64,000 nt of DNA from Paracidovorax wautersii (GCF_900113035.1 NZ_FONX01000013.1:98978-162977); one strand, 5' to 3'. Counted from the stretch's first letter, positions 28,939-37,032 are shown. The notes: generated by a model not told the origin, from the letters alone. Made by a program: numbers and translations.

Positions 28939-29977
28939 CGCCATGCGCCTCCGTGAAGAAGTAGTCCTGCACGTTCTGGGGCGCATTCCGGATCGCGCCC
29001 ACGCGGTGCAGGAACTGGCCCAGGCCCAGCGTGTTCTCGGGCCGGGTCTTGAACTGCACCTCGGGGTTCTTGATGATCTTGAGCAGCAGGGCGCGGTCGG
29101 TCTTGGCGCCGGTCACCTTCAGGTAGATGTCGGCCGCCTTCTCGGGCTGGGCGGCGATGAAGCGCGCGGCCTCGTCGAGCGCATCGACGAAGGCCTTGTA
29201 GGTCCTGGGGCTCTCCTTGCGGAATTTCTCGGTGGCGTAGAGCACCGTGGCGGATGCGGGCCCGCCCAGCACGTCGTAGGAATTGAGCACGATGTGGGCC
29301 TTCGGGTTGCCGGCCAGTTCCTGCTCCTGGAACGGCGGGTTGCCGAAGTGGGCGGAGATCTCGGTGCCGCCCTTGATGATGGCCGCCGCCGCATCGGGGT
29401 GCGGCACGGCGACCTGGAGCCTGTCGAGCCGGTTGAACGCCGCCTCGCCCCAGAGCTTGGCGGAGGCGAACTGCAGCACGCGCGACTGCACCGACACGCC
29501 CACCGCGGGCAGCGCGATGCGGTCCTTGTCGGTGAAGTCGGCGATGGTCTTCACGGACGGGTTGTTGCTGACGAGGTAGTACGGGAAGTTGCCGAGCGAC
29601 GCCACGCCCTTGACGTTCTGGCGGCCCCGCGTGCGGTCCCACAGCGTGAAGAGCGGGCCCACGCCAGCGCCTGCGATGTCGATGCTGCCCGAGAGCAGCG
29701 CGTCGTTCACGGCGGAGCCGCCCGAGAGCTGCAGGAACTCGACCTGGATGTCCAGGCCCGCGGCCTTGCCGTGCTTTTCGATCAGCTTCTGCTCCTGCGC
29801 CACGTTGAGCATCAGATAGACGATGCCGAACTGCTGGGCGATGCGCAGGCGGCCCTCTTCGGCCCGGGCCATGCCGGGAGCGATCAGGCCTGCGGCCAGC
29901 AGGCCGGCCGCCGTGGCGAGGGTGGCGGCGCGGCGGGTGAGGCCCTGCCAGGCGGGGGTGGAGGAGCGATGGCGCAT
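28925..29977 (-). CDS. ABC transporter substrate-binding protein (NitT/TauT family)
   Basis: A 350-aa periplasmic receptor. N-terminal signal with a Tat-like twin Arg (LTRRAATLATAAGLLAAGLIAPGMARAEE), then the mature sequence RLRIAQQFGIVYLMLNVAQEQKLIEKHG, SGGSAVNDALLSGSIDIAGAGVGPLFTLWD and VASLGNFPYYLVSNN, typical of sulfonate, nitrate or aromatic-sulfonate receptors. Start ATG 29977 (MRHRSS) chosen because the signal peptide then has a normal n-region; an upstream in-frame start at 30013 is possible. A palindromic repeat lies between this gene and the dioxygenase gene. Confidence 0.9.
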   Translation of the reverse strand: MRHRSSTPAWQGLTRRAATLATAAGLLAAGLIAPGMARAEEGRLRIAQQFGIVYLMLNVAQEQKLIEKHGKAAGLDIQVEFLQLSGGSAVNDALLSGSIDIAGAGVGPLFTLWDRTRGRQNVKGVASLGNFPYYLVSNNPSVKTIADFTDKDRIALPAVGVSVQSRVLQFASAKLWGEAAFNRLDRLQVAVPHPDAAAAIIKGGTEISAHFGNPPFQEQELAGNPKAHIVLNSYDVLGGPASATVLYATEKFRKESPRTYKAFVDALDEAARFIAAQPEKAADIYLKVTGAKTDRALLLKIIKNPEVQFKTRPENTLGLGQFLHRVGAIRNAPQNVQDYFFTEAHGDAGS

Positions 29978-30005
29978 GGACGACGACCTTTTTCGTTTAT
30001 TCAAG

Positions 30006-30057
30006 GACAACACAGCCCCGGCGCCCGGAAGACGGGCGCCAGCAGCTATCGAAAAGT
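30006..30057 (-). repeat. Intergenic copy of ATAGC-N20-GCGC palindromic element
   Basis: On the minus strand: CTTTTCGATAGCTGCTGGCG, with GCGCC exactly 20 nt after ATAGC. It contains the perfect stem GGCGCCCG-GAAGA-CGGGCGCC. It sits between the dioxygenase stop and the start of the binding-protein gene, so it is probably transcribed as a hairpin in the operon mRNA. Confidence 0.65.
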
Positions 30058-30098
30058 GAGTGGACTGCGCGGCCGCCGGGGCCGCTCAGCCGGCGGGG

Positions 30099-31010
30099 TC
30101 ACAAGGGCAGATCGCCTTCGACCGTGGTGCGGTAGAGCTTGCGGCGCTCGCTGTCGGGCGTGCCGGCGGCCAGGTGCTGCACCGAGCGGTTGTCCCAGAA
30201 CACCAGGTCGTGCGGCTGCCACTGGTGGCGATAGACGAACGCCGGCTGGACGGCGGCGGCGAAGAGCTCGGCCAGCAGGTCGCGGCTCTCGTTCTCGGGC
30301 AGGCCGACGATGCGCGTGGTGAAGTGCTCGTTGACGAAGAGCGCGCGGCGCCCGGTCTCGGGGTGGGTGCGCACCACCGGATGCACGGCGGGCGCCACCT
30401 CGGCGATCTGCTCGGCCGTGAGTTGGGGCCGCCAGGGGTTGCGGGCACGCAGCTCCTCGTACTTGGCGAGGTAGCTGTGCTCGGCCTGCAGCGGGGCGAT
30501 GGCCTTCTTCAGCGCCGCAGGCAGCGCGTCGTAGGCCGCGTGCTGGTCGGCGAAGAGCGTGTCGCCGCCTTCGCCGGGCAGCTCCTGCGCATGCAGCAGC
30601 GAACCCAGGCTCGGGCGCTCCTTGTACGACAGGTCCGAATGCCAGTAGTGGCCCGCGTCGCCCAGGCCGATGGGCTGGCCGGCCTCGTCCTTGACGTTGG
30701 AGACGATCAGGATCTCCGGGTGGTCCGCGAGCTGGAAGTTCTTCAGCACATGGATCTGCAGGGGCCCGAAACGGCGGCTGAACGTGACGTGCTGGGCCGG
30801 CGTGATGCGCTGGTCGCGGAACACCACCACATGGTGGTCCAGGTGGGCGCGGTGCAGCCGGGCGAAGTCGGCCTCGCCCAAGGGGCGCGAAAGGTCGAGC
30901 CCCAGCACCTCGGCGCCCAGAGGCCCCGGCAGCGGGCGGATGTCGAAGCCCTGGGACGGAGCCGAGGCATGCGGGAAGGTTTCGACGGAAGACGACAGGA
31001 CTGCGGACAT
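30099..31010 (-). CDS. TauD/TfdA-family Fe(II)/2-oxoglutarate dioxygenase
   Basis: A 303-aa non-heme iron oxygenase. Iron ligands are visible in HYWHSDLSY (HxD) and in VQHLAAG (distal His); RRKLYRTTVEG supplies the 2-oxoglutarate-binding Arg. The N-terminal FDIRPLPGPLGAEVLGLDLSRPL is the usual family opening. Members oxidise taurine, alkyl sulfonates, alkyl sulfates or phenoxyacetates to release sulfite or an alcohol. First gene of a four-gene operon with a NitT/TauT-type importer, so an imported sulfonate or sulfate ester is the best guess for the substrate. Start ATG 31010. Confidence 0.92.
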   Translation of the reverse strand: MSAVLSSSVETFPHASAPSQGFDIRPLPGPLGAEVLGLDLSRPLGEADFARLHRAHLDHHVVVFRDQRITPAQHVTFSRRFGPLQIHVLKNFQLADHPEILIVSNVKDEAGQPIGLGDAGHYWHSDLSYKERPSLGSLLHAQELPGEGGDTLFADQHAAYDALPAALKKAIAPLQAEHSYLAKYEELRARNPWRPQLTAEQIAEVAPAVHPVVRTHPETGRRALFVNEHFTTRIVGLPENESRDLLAELFAAAVQPAFVYRHQWQPHDLVFWDNRSVQHLAAGTPDSERRKLYRTTVEGDLPL

Positions 31011-31109
31011 GGAAGGCGCCTTTGCGGGGAGGTGGTCGGGCCGGCCTCGCCAGCACCCATGCCCCGCACTCTAGGCAGCCTGCCTTCTGCAGGGAACCAA
31101 TGTTTCGTC

Positions 31110-31132
31110 AGTTGTTAACTACCAAAACAACT
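31110..31132. promoter_or_regulatory. Inverted repeat upstream of dioxygenase operon
   Basis: AGTTGTT and AACAACT, perfect 7-bp arms with a 9-nt spacer, in an A/T-rich spot 100 bp before the dioxygenase start. A plausible operator or activator site, for example for a LysR-type sulfur regulator; no regulator gene is adjacent. No clear -35/-10 pair was found. Confidence 0.4.
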
Positions 31133-31170
31133 ATGGATTCCCGGCAGGCTCGCCGCGCACCGGCCCGGCC

Positions 31171-32313
31171 CTACAGCCGGTGCGTGCGGTCGCCCTGCGC
31201 GAAGCCCATCGGCTGCCAGGGCTCGGGCCCCGCGCCCACGGCCAGCACCTTGAAGAGCTCGCCCATCTCGTGTTCCATCATCAATTTGGCCGCCTGCGCG
31301 CGCTCCGCCTGGGGTAGCTGCTCCAATTGCGATAGCAGACCGCAGTTGATGAGGAAATGCGCCTGGGTGGTGTAGCCCAGCACGTGCAGGCCCGCGTCCT
31401 GCGCGGCCAGGGCCATGGCGGTGAAGTTGACGTGGGCCGTGATGTCCTTGGCGCCCACATCGGCCAGCGGATCGGAATCGACCTGGTGCGCCTGGTGGCA
31501 GACCAGCGTGCCCATGTGGCGCTGGGGGTGGTAGTACTCGGCCTCGGGAAAGCCGTAGTCGATGAGGAAGGCCGCGCCGCGCGCCAGGCGCTGGGCCAGC
31601 ATGCGCATGAAGCCTTCGCCCTGGGCGTGGATCTCGGTGAGGTAATCCTGCGGGCCCTCGGGCTCGACGGGCGGGCGCAGCGCGGTGGGGCGGTCGGCCC
31701 AGGCGAAAGTGGCCTCTGCGTCCTGGCCGGCTTCGCCCAGGGACACGCCGCGCTCGTGCCACACGCCGGTGCCGGCGCCGCCGTGGCGCGCCAGCAGCTG
31801 CACGGGCATGGCGTCCAGCACCTCGTTGCCGACGACGATGCCCTCGAAGCGCTCGGGCAGGCGGTCGGCCCAGGCGACACGCCCTTCCCAGGCGGCGAGC
31901 GCCGCCTGCTGGCGCCGGCGCAGGCTGCCGGACAGATCCACGATGGTGTAGCGCCGCACGCGGTCGCCCAGCGTCTGCAAGAGCTGCGCGGCCAGCGCGC
32001 CGGAGCCGGCGCCGAATTCCCAGACCTCGTCGGTGCCGGTGGCGTCCATCGCCTCGCGCACCTGCGCGGCCAGCGCCCGGCCGAAGACGGGCGAGAGTTC
32101 GGGCGCGGTGACGAAGTCGCTGCCCGATTCCGGCAGCGTGCCGAACTTGGGCGATTCATTGGCGTAGTAGCCCAGGCCGGGCGTGTAGAGCGCCATCTCC
32201 ATGAAGCGGTCGAAACCGATCCAGCCGCCGGCCTCGGCGATGGCATCGCGCACGCGGCCGGCCAGGGCGTTCGTCATTACACTCGCCTGTTCTTTCTGAG
32301 GGTTCACCGTCAT
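31171..32313 (-). CDS. SAM-dependent methyltransferase, MidA/NDUFAF7 family
   Basis: A 380-aa class I methyltransferase of the MidA (COG1565, DUF185) family; the mitochondrial relative NDUFAF7 methylates an arginine of complex I. Hallmarks: GWIGFDRFMEMALYTPGLGYYA, GSDFVTAPELSPVFG, the SAM loop VWEFGAGSGALAAQLL, IVVGNEVLDAMPV, AAFLIDYGFPEAEYYHPQR and the C-terminal MGELFKVLAVG. ATG 32313 follows AGGAAC and is preferred over ATG 32277. The C-terminal segment LLSQLEQLPQAERAQAAKLMM is partly encoded by a degenerate palindromic repeat. The bacterial target is unknown. Divergent from the folM-like gene (63 bp). Confidence 0.9.
   Translation of the reverse strand: MTVNPQKEQASVMTNALAGRVRDAIAEAGGWIGFDRFMEMALYTPGLGYYANESPKFGTLPESGSDFVTAPELSPVFGRALAAQVREAMDATGTDEVWEFGAGSGALAAQLLQTLGDRVRRYTIVDLSGSLRRRQQAALAAWEGRVAWADRLPERFEGIVVGNEVLDAMPVQLLARHGGAGTGVWHERGVSLGEAGQDAEATFAWADRPTALRPPVEPEGPQDYLTEIHAQGEGFMRMLAQRLARGAAFLIDYGFPEAEYYHPQRHMGTLVCHQAHQVDSDPLADVGAKDITAHVNFTAMALAAQDAGLHVLGYTTQAHFLINCGLLSQLEQLPQAERAQAAKLMMEHEMGELFKVLAVGAGPEPWQPMGFAQGDRTHRL
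31275..31336 (-). repeat. Possible degenerate intragenic copy of the palindromic element
   Basis: On the minus strand it runs from CTATCGCAATTGGAGCAGC to GCGCAGGCGGCCAAATTG. The two A/T-rich ends match those of the other copies, but the ATAGC core has changed. It encodes part of the C-terminal region of the MidA homologue with unusual codons (CTA, TTG, CAA). Weaker than the other copies. Confidence 0.35.
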
Positions 32314-32376
32314 CTCGTTCGTTCCTTCCGGCGCTGCGCCGGGCCTTCTGCCTTGTTCTGACCAGCCTTCCATCTT

Positions 32377-33258
32377 ATGAGCGATACCGCCCGCCTGCCC
32401 GATTCCGCCCCAGGTTCCGCGCGCGGCCGCTCCGCCGCCGCAGCCGCCCGCTGGGTGCTGGTGACGGGCGGCGCCAAGCGCCTGGGCCGCGAGCTGTGCC
32501 TGGCCTTCGCCCGCCAGGGCTGGCAGGTGGCCTGCCACTACCACCAGTCGGCGGATGACGCCGAGGCGGTGGTGGCGCAGATCGCATCGGCGGGCGGGCA
32601 TGCGGTGGCCGTCGCCGGCCCGCTGCATTCCGAGGCCGACGCGCGCGAACTCTTCGCCCGCGCGCTGGCGCAGACCGGCGGGCGGCTGGACTGCGTGGTC
32701 AACAACGCCTCGCTGTTCGAACCCGACACCGCCGCCGACTTCGCCGAGGAAACGCTCTGGGCGCAGATGCGCACCAACCTCGTCGTGCCCGTCACGCTGG
32801 CACGGCTGCTGCACGGCCTGCATGCCGGCGGCCCTGCGGGCGCGCCGGCCGCCTCCGTCGTGCATGTGCTCGACCAGAAGGTCTTCAATTTGAATCCCGA
32901 CTACTACTCCTACACCTTGTCCAAGCTGGCGCTGGAGCGCTCGGTCGCGCAGCAGGCGCAGGCCCTGGCGCCCCAGGTGCGCGTGAACGCGGTGGCACCC
33001 GGCCTGCTCTTCCAGAGCGGCCCGCAGACGGCCGAGAACTTCGCAGCCGCCAGCCATGCCAACCTGCTGCGCCAACCCATCGACCCGGCCCAGGTGGCGC
33101 AGGCGGCGGCCTTCCTCGCCGGCAACTCCTGCATCACCGGCATGAGCCTGTGCGTGGACAACGGCCAGCACCTGGTGCCCACCGAGCGCGACATCATGTT
33201 CGTGGCCGAGCGGGTGCTGGAAGGCGCCGCATCGGCCACCCAAGGAGGCCGCCCATGA
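32377..33258 (+). CDS. folM: SDR, pteridine/dihydromonapterin reductase (FolM-like)
   Basis: A 293-aa short-chain reductase of the pteridine-reductase branch: TGGAKRLGRELC (TGxxxRxG variant, typical of NADPH-dependent pteridine reductases), VVNNASLFEPD, an Asp in HVLDQKVFN and YTLSK as the catalytic pair. About 24 low-complexity residues precede the domain. It overlaps the folB gene downstream (ATGA at 33255-33258), which supports a role in reducing dihydromonapterin or dihydrofolate. In E. coli FolM works with FolX to make tetrahydromonapterin. The name is from family and context. Confidence 0.82.
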   Translation: MSDTARLPDSAPGSARGRSAAAAARWVLVTGGAKRLGRELCLAFARQGWQVACHYHQSADDAEAVVAQIASAGGHAVAVAGPLHSEADARELFARALAQTGGRLDCVVNNASLFEPDTAADFAEETLWAQMRTNLVVPVTLARLLHGLHAGGPAGAPAASVVHVLDQKVFNLNPDYYSYTLSKLALERSVAQQAQALAPQVRVNAVAPGLLFQSGPQTAENFAAASHANLLRQPIDPAQVAQAAAFLAGNSCITGMSLCVDNGQHLVPTERDIMFVAERVLEGAASATQGGRP

Positions 33259-33665
33259 GCCGCATGGACTGGCTGCAGGCCCACTGCCGGCGCCTGATGC
33301 TGCGCGGCCTCACGGTGCAGGCCTGGATCGGCATCCACGACTTCGAGAAGGCCGCGCCCCAGCGCCTCACGCTGGACGTGGACATCTACGTGCGCCTGGC
33401 CGACACCACGCCCCAGGCCGACGCCATCGCCGAAGTGCTGGACTACGACTTCGTGCGCGACGCCGTCCACGAACGCATCGCCCGCGGCCCCATCGGCCTG
33501 CAGGAAACGCTGGGCGACGAGCTGCTCGCCACGCTGATGGCCCAGCCCGGCGTGGTGGCGGTGCGCGTGCGCACGGCCAAGCCGGACGTCTATCCCGACT
33601 GCGAATTCGTGGGCGTGGAGACCTTCCGATTCAACGAATCGATTCTCAGGAACGAAGCCCCATGA
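33255..33665 (+). CDS. folB: Dihydroneopterin aldolase
   Basis: Splits 7,8-dihydroneopterin to 6-hydroxymethyl-dihydropterin and glycolaldehyde in folate synthesis. The 136-aa protein carries the family pattern LRGLTVQAWIGIHDFEKAAPQRLTLDVDI (split by the catalytic region), VLDYDFVRDAV, GLQETLGDEL with a conserved Glu, VRVRTAKPDVYPDCEFVGVE. It overlaps the reductase gene at its start and the second FolB-like gene at its stop (ATGA 33662-33665), so all three are coupled. Confidence 0.88.
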   Translation: MSRMDWLQAHCRRLMLRGLTVQAWIGIHDFEKAAPQRLTLDVDIYVRLADTTPQADAIAEVLDYDFVRDAVHERIARGPIGLQETLGDELLATLMAQPGVVAVRVRTAKPDVYPDCEFVGVETFRFNESILRNEAP

Positions 33666-34033
33666 CCCCCGACGGCGGCCAGCAGATCCTCACGCTCACC
33701 GGTTTGCGCTTCGACGCGAACCTGGGCATCCTCGAACACGAAAAGACCGCGCCCCAGCCCATCCAGGTGGACGCGGAACTCAACCAGGGCCGCCAGCCGC
33801 TGCTGCCGCACGACGACGACATCAACCACGTGCTGGACTACCGCAAGGTGCGCCAGATCATCATCGACGAGTGCACGGCCGAGCACGTCAACCTGCTGGA
33901 GAGCCTGATCGGCAAGCTCACGCGGCGCCTGATGCAGCTGCCCGGCGTGATCGGCGTGCGCGTGAAGATCGCCAAGCTGGAGATCTTCGACGACTGCGAA
34001 GTGGCGATACGGATGGAATCGGGCGAGTGGTGA
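33662..34033 (+). CDS. Second FolB/FolX-like pterin aldolase or epimerase
   Basis: A 123-aa paralogue of the previous gene: LTLTGLRFDANLGILEHEKTAPQPIQVDAEL, HVLDYRKVRQIIIDE, HVNLLESLIGKLTRRLM and VRVKIAKLEIFDDCEVAI. The tandem pair plus a FolM-like reductase suggests that one copy is a dihydroneopterin aldolase and the other a FolX-type epimerase, but sequence alone does not tell which. Its start overlaps the folB stop. It is convergent with the azoreductase gene (22 bp). Confidence 0.8.
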   Translation: MTPDGGQQILTLTGLRFDANLGILEHEKTAPQPIQVDAELNQGRQPLLPHDDDINHVLDYRKVRQIIIDECTAEHVNLLESLIGKLTRRLMQLPGVIGVRVKIAKLEIFDDCEVAIRMESGEW

Positions 34034-34055
34034 ACGGCCGTCGGGCAGTTGGCCG

Positions 34056-34736
34056 TCAGCGGGGGGCCTTGTCCGCGAGTACCGACGCCAGCCGGTCCAC
34101 CTCGGCCTCGGCCCGCAGCAGAGACTCCGCCAAGCGCTGATCGGCGAACTCGTCGTATTCGACCGCCACGCCGTGGACATCGGTCACGCCGATGTAGGCG
34201 AAGGCGGTGCTGGCCGAGGCCTCCACATGGTTGCGCCCGGCGGTGCGCCCGCCCGGCCCGTAGCCGTGGTCGCCGCGCGACGACAGGATGACCAGTCGCT
34301 TGCCGCTGCCGGCCAGCAGGGGCCAGTAGGGATCGCCGCTGCGGCTGCGGTCGAAACCGAAGGTGCTCCCCACGCGCACGATGTTGTCGATATAGGCCTT
34401 GAACTGCGCAGGCGGCCCGAAGTTGTACATGGGCACTCCGGCGACGATCAGGTCGGCCTGCAGCAATTCGTCGATCAGCTCGTCGCTGGTGCGAAGGGTT
34501 TCGTGCATCCACGGCTCGCGCGCCGACAAGGGCGTGAAGGCGGCATGGATCCACCGGCCCGACACGGGCGGCGGAGGTTGCTGGCCCACGTCGCGGTGAA
34601 TGACCCGGGCCGTGGGCTCCGCCTCCAGCCATCGCCGGACGAATCGCGCTGTCAGCCGGCGCGTATGGGAGCCATGTGGCGTTTCGCCGGAGAGACCCTG
34701 GCGGGCACTGGCGTCGATGTGCAGGAGCGTGGTCAC
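34056..34736 (-). CDS. FMN-dependent NADH-azoreductase-like flavodoxin-fold protein
   Basis: A 226-aa flavodoxin-like quinone or azo reductase (AzoR group). TTLLHIDASARQG is the N-terminal FMN phosphate loop; SDELIDELLQADLIVAGVPMYNFGPPAQFKAYIDNIVRVGSTF is the strongest signature, and LVILSSRGDHGYGPGG follows. The start is taken as GTG 34736, because GGAGG lies about 10 nt upstream; an ATG at 34757 would place the Shine-Dalgarno inside the gene. Divergent from a LysR gene, probably its regulator; expected inducers are quinones or other electrophiles. Confidence 0.85.
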   Translation of the reverse strand: MTTLLHIDASARQGLSGETPHGSHTRRLTARFVRRWLEAEPTARVIHRDVGQQPPPPVSGRWIHAAFTPLSAREPWMHETLRTSDELIDELLQADLIVAGVPMYNFGPPAQFKAYIDNIVRVGSTFGFDRSRSGDPYWPLLAGSGKRLVILSSRGDHGYGPGGRTAGRNHVEASASTAFAYIGVTDVHGVAVEYDEFADQRLAESLLRAEAEVDRLASVLADKAPR

Positions 34737-34837
34737 GATGGAAAATCCTCCAGGTAGATGAAAAACAGTCATTGACCCAAAGAAGTTTCCGACGCGCATG
34801 ACTGTGCGACAAACGATCTTTCCTCTGCCTACGGATG

Positions 34838-34851
34838 ACATGAGATCATGT
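34838..34851. promoter_or_regulatory. Palindrome before LysR gene (azoreductase locus)
   Basis: ACATGA-GA-TCATGT, perfect 6-bp arms, just 4 bp upstream of the LysR ATG. Its position suggests an autoregulatory site that would block translation initiation or transcription of the regulator gene. No second copy was seen in the 119-bp intergenic region. Confidence 0.45.
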
Positions 34852-34855
34852 GTTC

Positions 34856-35779
34856 ATGCTGACCCGGCTCCCACCATTGAGCGCCCTGCGCGCCTTCGAG
34901 GCCGCCGCGCGCCTGCGCAGCTTCAAGCAGGCCGCCGATGAACTGGCGGTCACGCCCACCGCAGTCAGCCACCGCATTCGGGTGCTGGAAGCCTTCCTGG
35001 CATGCCCCCTGTTCGTGCGCAAGGTGCGCGCCGTCGAGCTGACGGCGCAAGGCCAGACCCTGCTGGCGGGCGTGCGCGCCGGCTTCGACGCCATCGCCCT
35101 GGCGACGGAGCAGATCCGCCAGCCCCGCCGAGCCTCGGTCACCTTGTCAACGACCCCCGCCTTCGCCACCCAGTGGCTGGTGCCGAAGGTGGCACAGTTG
35201 CAGGCCGCCCGTCCGGACATCGACCTGCACATCCACGCCTCCAACACGCCCGCCGATCTGCATGCGGGCAGCGTGGACCTCGCCATCCGGTACGGCTGCG
35301 GCGCTTACCCCGACATGCACGTCCACCTGCTGCTGCAGGACCGCTTCGCGCCGGTCGCCAGTCCGGCACTGGCGACCGTGCTCGACAAAGGCTGGCCGCA
35401 CTGGCCCTTGATCCATTTCGACTGGCACCATCGATTGCCGCCGGACCTGACCTGGAACGCCTGGGCGCATGCGTCAGGCCTTCCCCGTGCCGACCTGCAG
35501 GCAGGGCTGCGCTATTCGGAGGAAAGCCACGCCATCCAGGCCGCCGTCGCGGGCCAGGGCGTGGCCTTGCTGAGCCTGCTGCTGGTGGAGCGGGAACTGC
35601 GCATGGGGCTGCTGCGCGTGGCCGATGGGCCCATGCTGCCGGGCATGGCCTACCACCTGATCCGCTCCCGCCGCCGCGCCATGCCGGACGCGGTGGCGGC
35701 CGTGCAGGACTGGCTGATCCAGGCGGCGCACGAAAGCACGCAGGCCGAAGGCGTGGACATGCCACCGCCTGCAGCCTGA
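34856..35779 (+). CDS. LysR-type transcriptional regulator (GcvA-like)
   Basis: A 307-aa LysR protein; N-terminal HTH LPPLSALRAFEAAARLRSFKQAADELAVTPTAVSHRIRVLE is of the GcvA-like class. The effector domain begins near residue 90 (VTLSTTPAFATQWLVPKVAQLQAARPDIDLHIHAS). Start ATG 34856 is preferred over GTG 34850. It is divergent from the azoreductase gene and probably controls it. The stop is followed at once by the structured repeat (35781). Confidence 0.88.
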   Translation: MLTRLPPLSALRAFEAAARLRSFKQAADELAVTPTAVSHRIRVLEAFLACPLFVRKVRAVELTAQGQTLLAGVRAGFDAIALATEQIRQPRRASVTLSTTPAFATQWLVPKVAQLQAARPDIDLHIHASNTPADLHAGSVDLAIRYGCGAYPDMHVHLLLQDRFAPVASPALATVLDKGWPHWPLIHFDWHHRLPPDLTWNAWAHASGLPRADLQAGLRYSEESHAIQAAVAGQGVALLSLLLVERELRMGLLRVADGPMLPGMAYHLIRSRRRAMPDAVAAVQDWLIQAAHESTQAEGVDMPPPAA

Positions 35780-35780
35780 T

Positions 35781-36025
35781 CGCGGGCGGGATGGGATGCA
35801 AGGCGCGGTGCGCAGTGGATAGCACGGCTATCCACAAGCGCCGCAACGCCGCAGACCGCCCGCCCACACCGCTGCCCTGCGGGTTGGTGCGAAATCGGGC
35901 CATGGCAACGAGTTTTGACGCCCCGGCTGCTTGCATGGGCTGAGAACCCATGCGGCGCATCCGAGGCATCCACTCATCCCGATTGCGCTCCAACGCGATC
36001 CCCTGCGAGATCGTGAACACGTTCT
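35781..36025. repeat. Structured repeat element, copy 1 (left end missing)
   Basis: About 245 bp, closely similar to the copy at 38106-38379. It keeps the right terminal repeat (36007-36025, one change) and the inner hairpins: GTGGATAGC-ACG-GCTATCCAC (35815-35835) and GCATGGG-N7-CCCATGC. The left terminal repeat is lost; the element starts 2 bp after the LysR stop and ends on the stop codon of the convergent dehydrogenase gene. It fills the whole intergenic space, so it probably acts as the shared 3' end of both transcripts. Confidence 0.8.
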
Positions 36026-37032
36026 CACATCCGCACCACCACCTTGCCGAAGGCACCCCGGGCCAGATGCTCGAAGGCCTGCGGCACCTCGCCGAAGCCG
36101 TATTCAGCAGCGACCACCGGCTGCAGCCGGTTCACGTCGATGGCCCGCACCATACGCTCCAGCGCCGCGCGGTGGCCCACGCTGATGCCCTGGATGGTGG
36201 CCCGGCGGCCGATGGCGTCGAAGGTGAAGTCGTCCATCGCACCGCCTTCGAGCACGCCGATGACCGAGATGCGCCCACCGCGCGCCAGCGCCTTCAGCGA
36301 ACGGCCGATGTTCGGGCCGCCCACCGTTTCCAGCACATGGTCGGCGCCGCGCCCTTCGGTCAGGCGCATGACCTCGGCCGGCCAGTCGGCATCGCGGGCC
36401 AGCACATCCTGAGCGCCCAGGGCCAGCGCCTGGGCGCGCTTGTCCTCGCTGCCCGACACCACGATCGCCTGCGCGCCATGCAGCCGCGCGAACTGCAGCC
36501 CGAACAGGGCCACGCCGCCCGTGCCGTGGATCAGCACCGTCTGCCCGGCGTGCAGGCCGCCTTGCTCGACCAGCGCGAACCACGCCGTGAGCGCGGCGCA
36601 GGGCAAGGTGCTGGCCTGCGCGGCATCCAGCGTGGCGGGCGCTGGCGTGGCCCAGTCGGCATCGAGCAGCACATGGGTGGCGAGCACGCCGGGGCCCGGC
36701 ACGCCGAGCGTGAAGCTGGCAGCCGGCGCGGCGCCGTCCAGCCAGCCCGCGATGAAGGTGCTGATGACACGCTCGCCACCCTGCCAGCGCTGCACGCCCT
36801 CGCCCACCGCCAGCACCGTGCCCGCCATGTCGGAAGCCGGCACGAAGGGCAGCGGTGCGGCCCAGCGGTAGGTGTTGCGGGCGACGAGCAGGTCGCGGTA
36901 ATTGAGCGAGGCCGCTTCCACGCGCACCAGGATCTGGCCCGGGCCGGGCGCAGGCAGGGGCGCGGTGGAGCGGACGAGGTGTTCCAGGCCGTAGCCGGTG
37001 AGCTGCCAGCGTTGCAGGGTGGTGTCTTGCAT
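36025..37032 (-). CDS. Zinc-type alcohol dehydrogenase-like NAD(P)-dependent oxidoreductase
   Basis: A 335-aa MDR-superfamily protein. GroES-like N-terminal domain (ILVRVEAASLNYRDLLVARNTY, PFVPASDMAGTVLAVGEGV); the Rossmann domain has TVLIHGTGGVALFGLQFARLHGA and GGRISVIGVLEGG. The catalytic-zinc Cys and His set is missing (NYRDL replaces the usual C-H-T/S-D), so it belongs to the zinc-free quinone-oxidoreductase-like branch. Divergent from a LysR gene (104-bp spacer), its likely regulator. Substrate unknown. Its stop codon is part of the edge of the structured repeat. Confidence 0.87.
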   Translation of the reverse strand: MQDTTLQRWQLTGYGLEHLVRSTAPLPAPGPGQILVRVEAASLNYRDLLVARNTYRWAAPLPFVPASDMAGTVLAVGEGVQRWQGGERVISTFIAGWLDGAAPAASFTLGVPGPGVLATHVLLDADWATPAPATLDAAQASTLPCAALTAWFALVEQGGLHAGQTVLIHGTGGVALFGLQFARLHGAQAIVVSGSEDKRAQALALGAQDVLARDADWPAEVMRLTEGRGADHVLETVGGPNIGRSLKALARGGRISVIGVLEGGAMDDFTFDAIGRRATIQGISVGHRAALERMVRAIDVNRLQPVVAAEYGFGEVPQAFEHLARGAFGKVVVRM

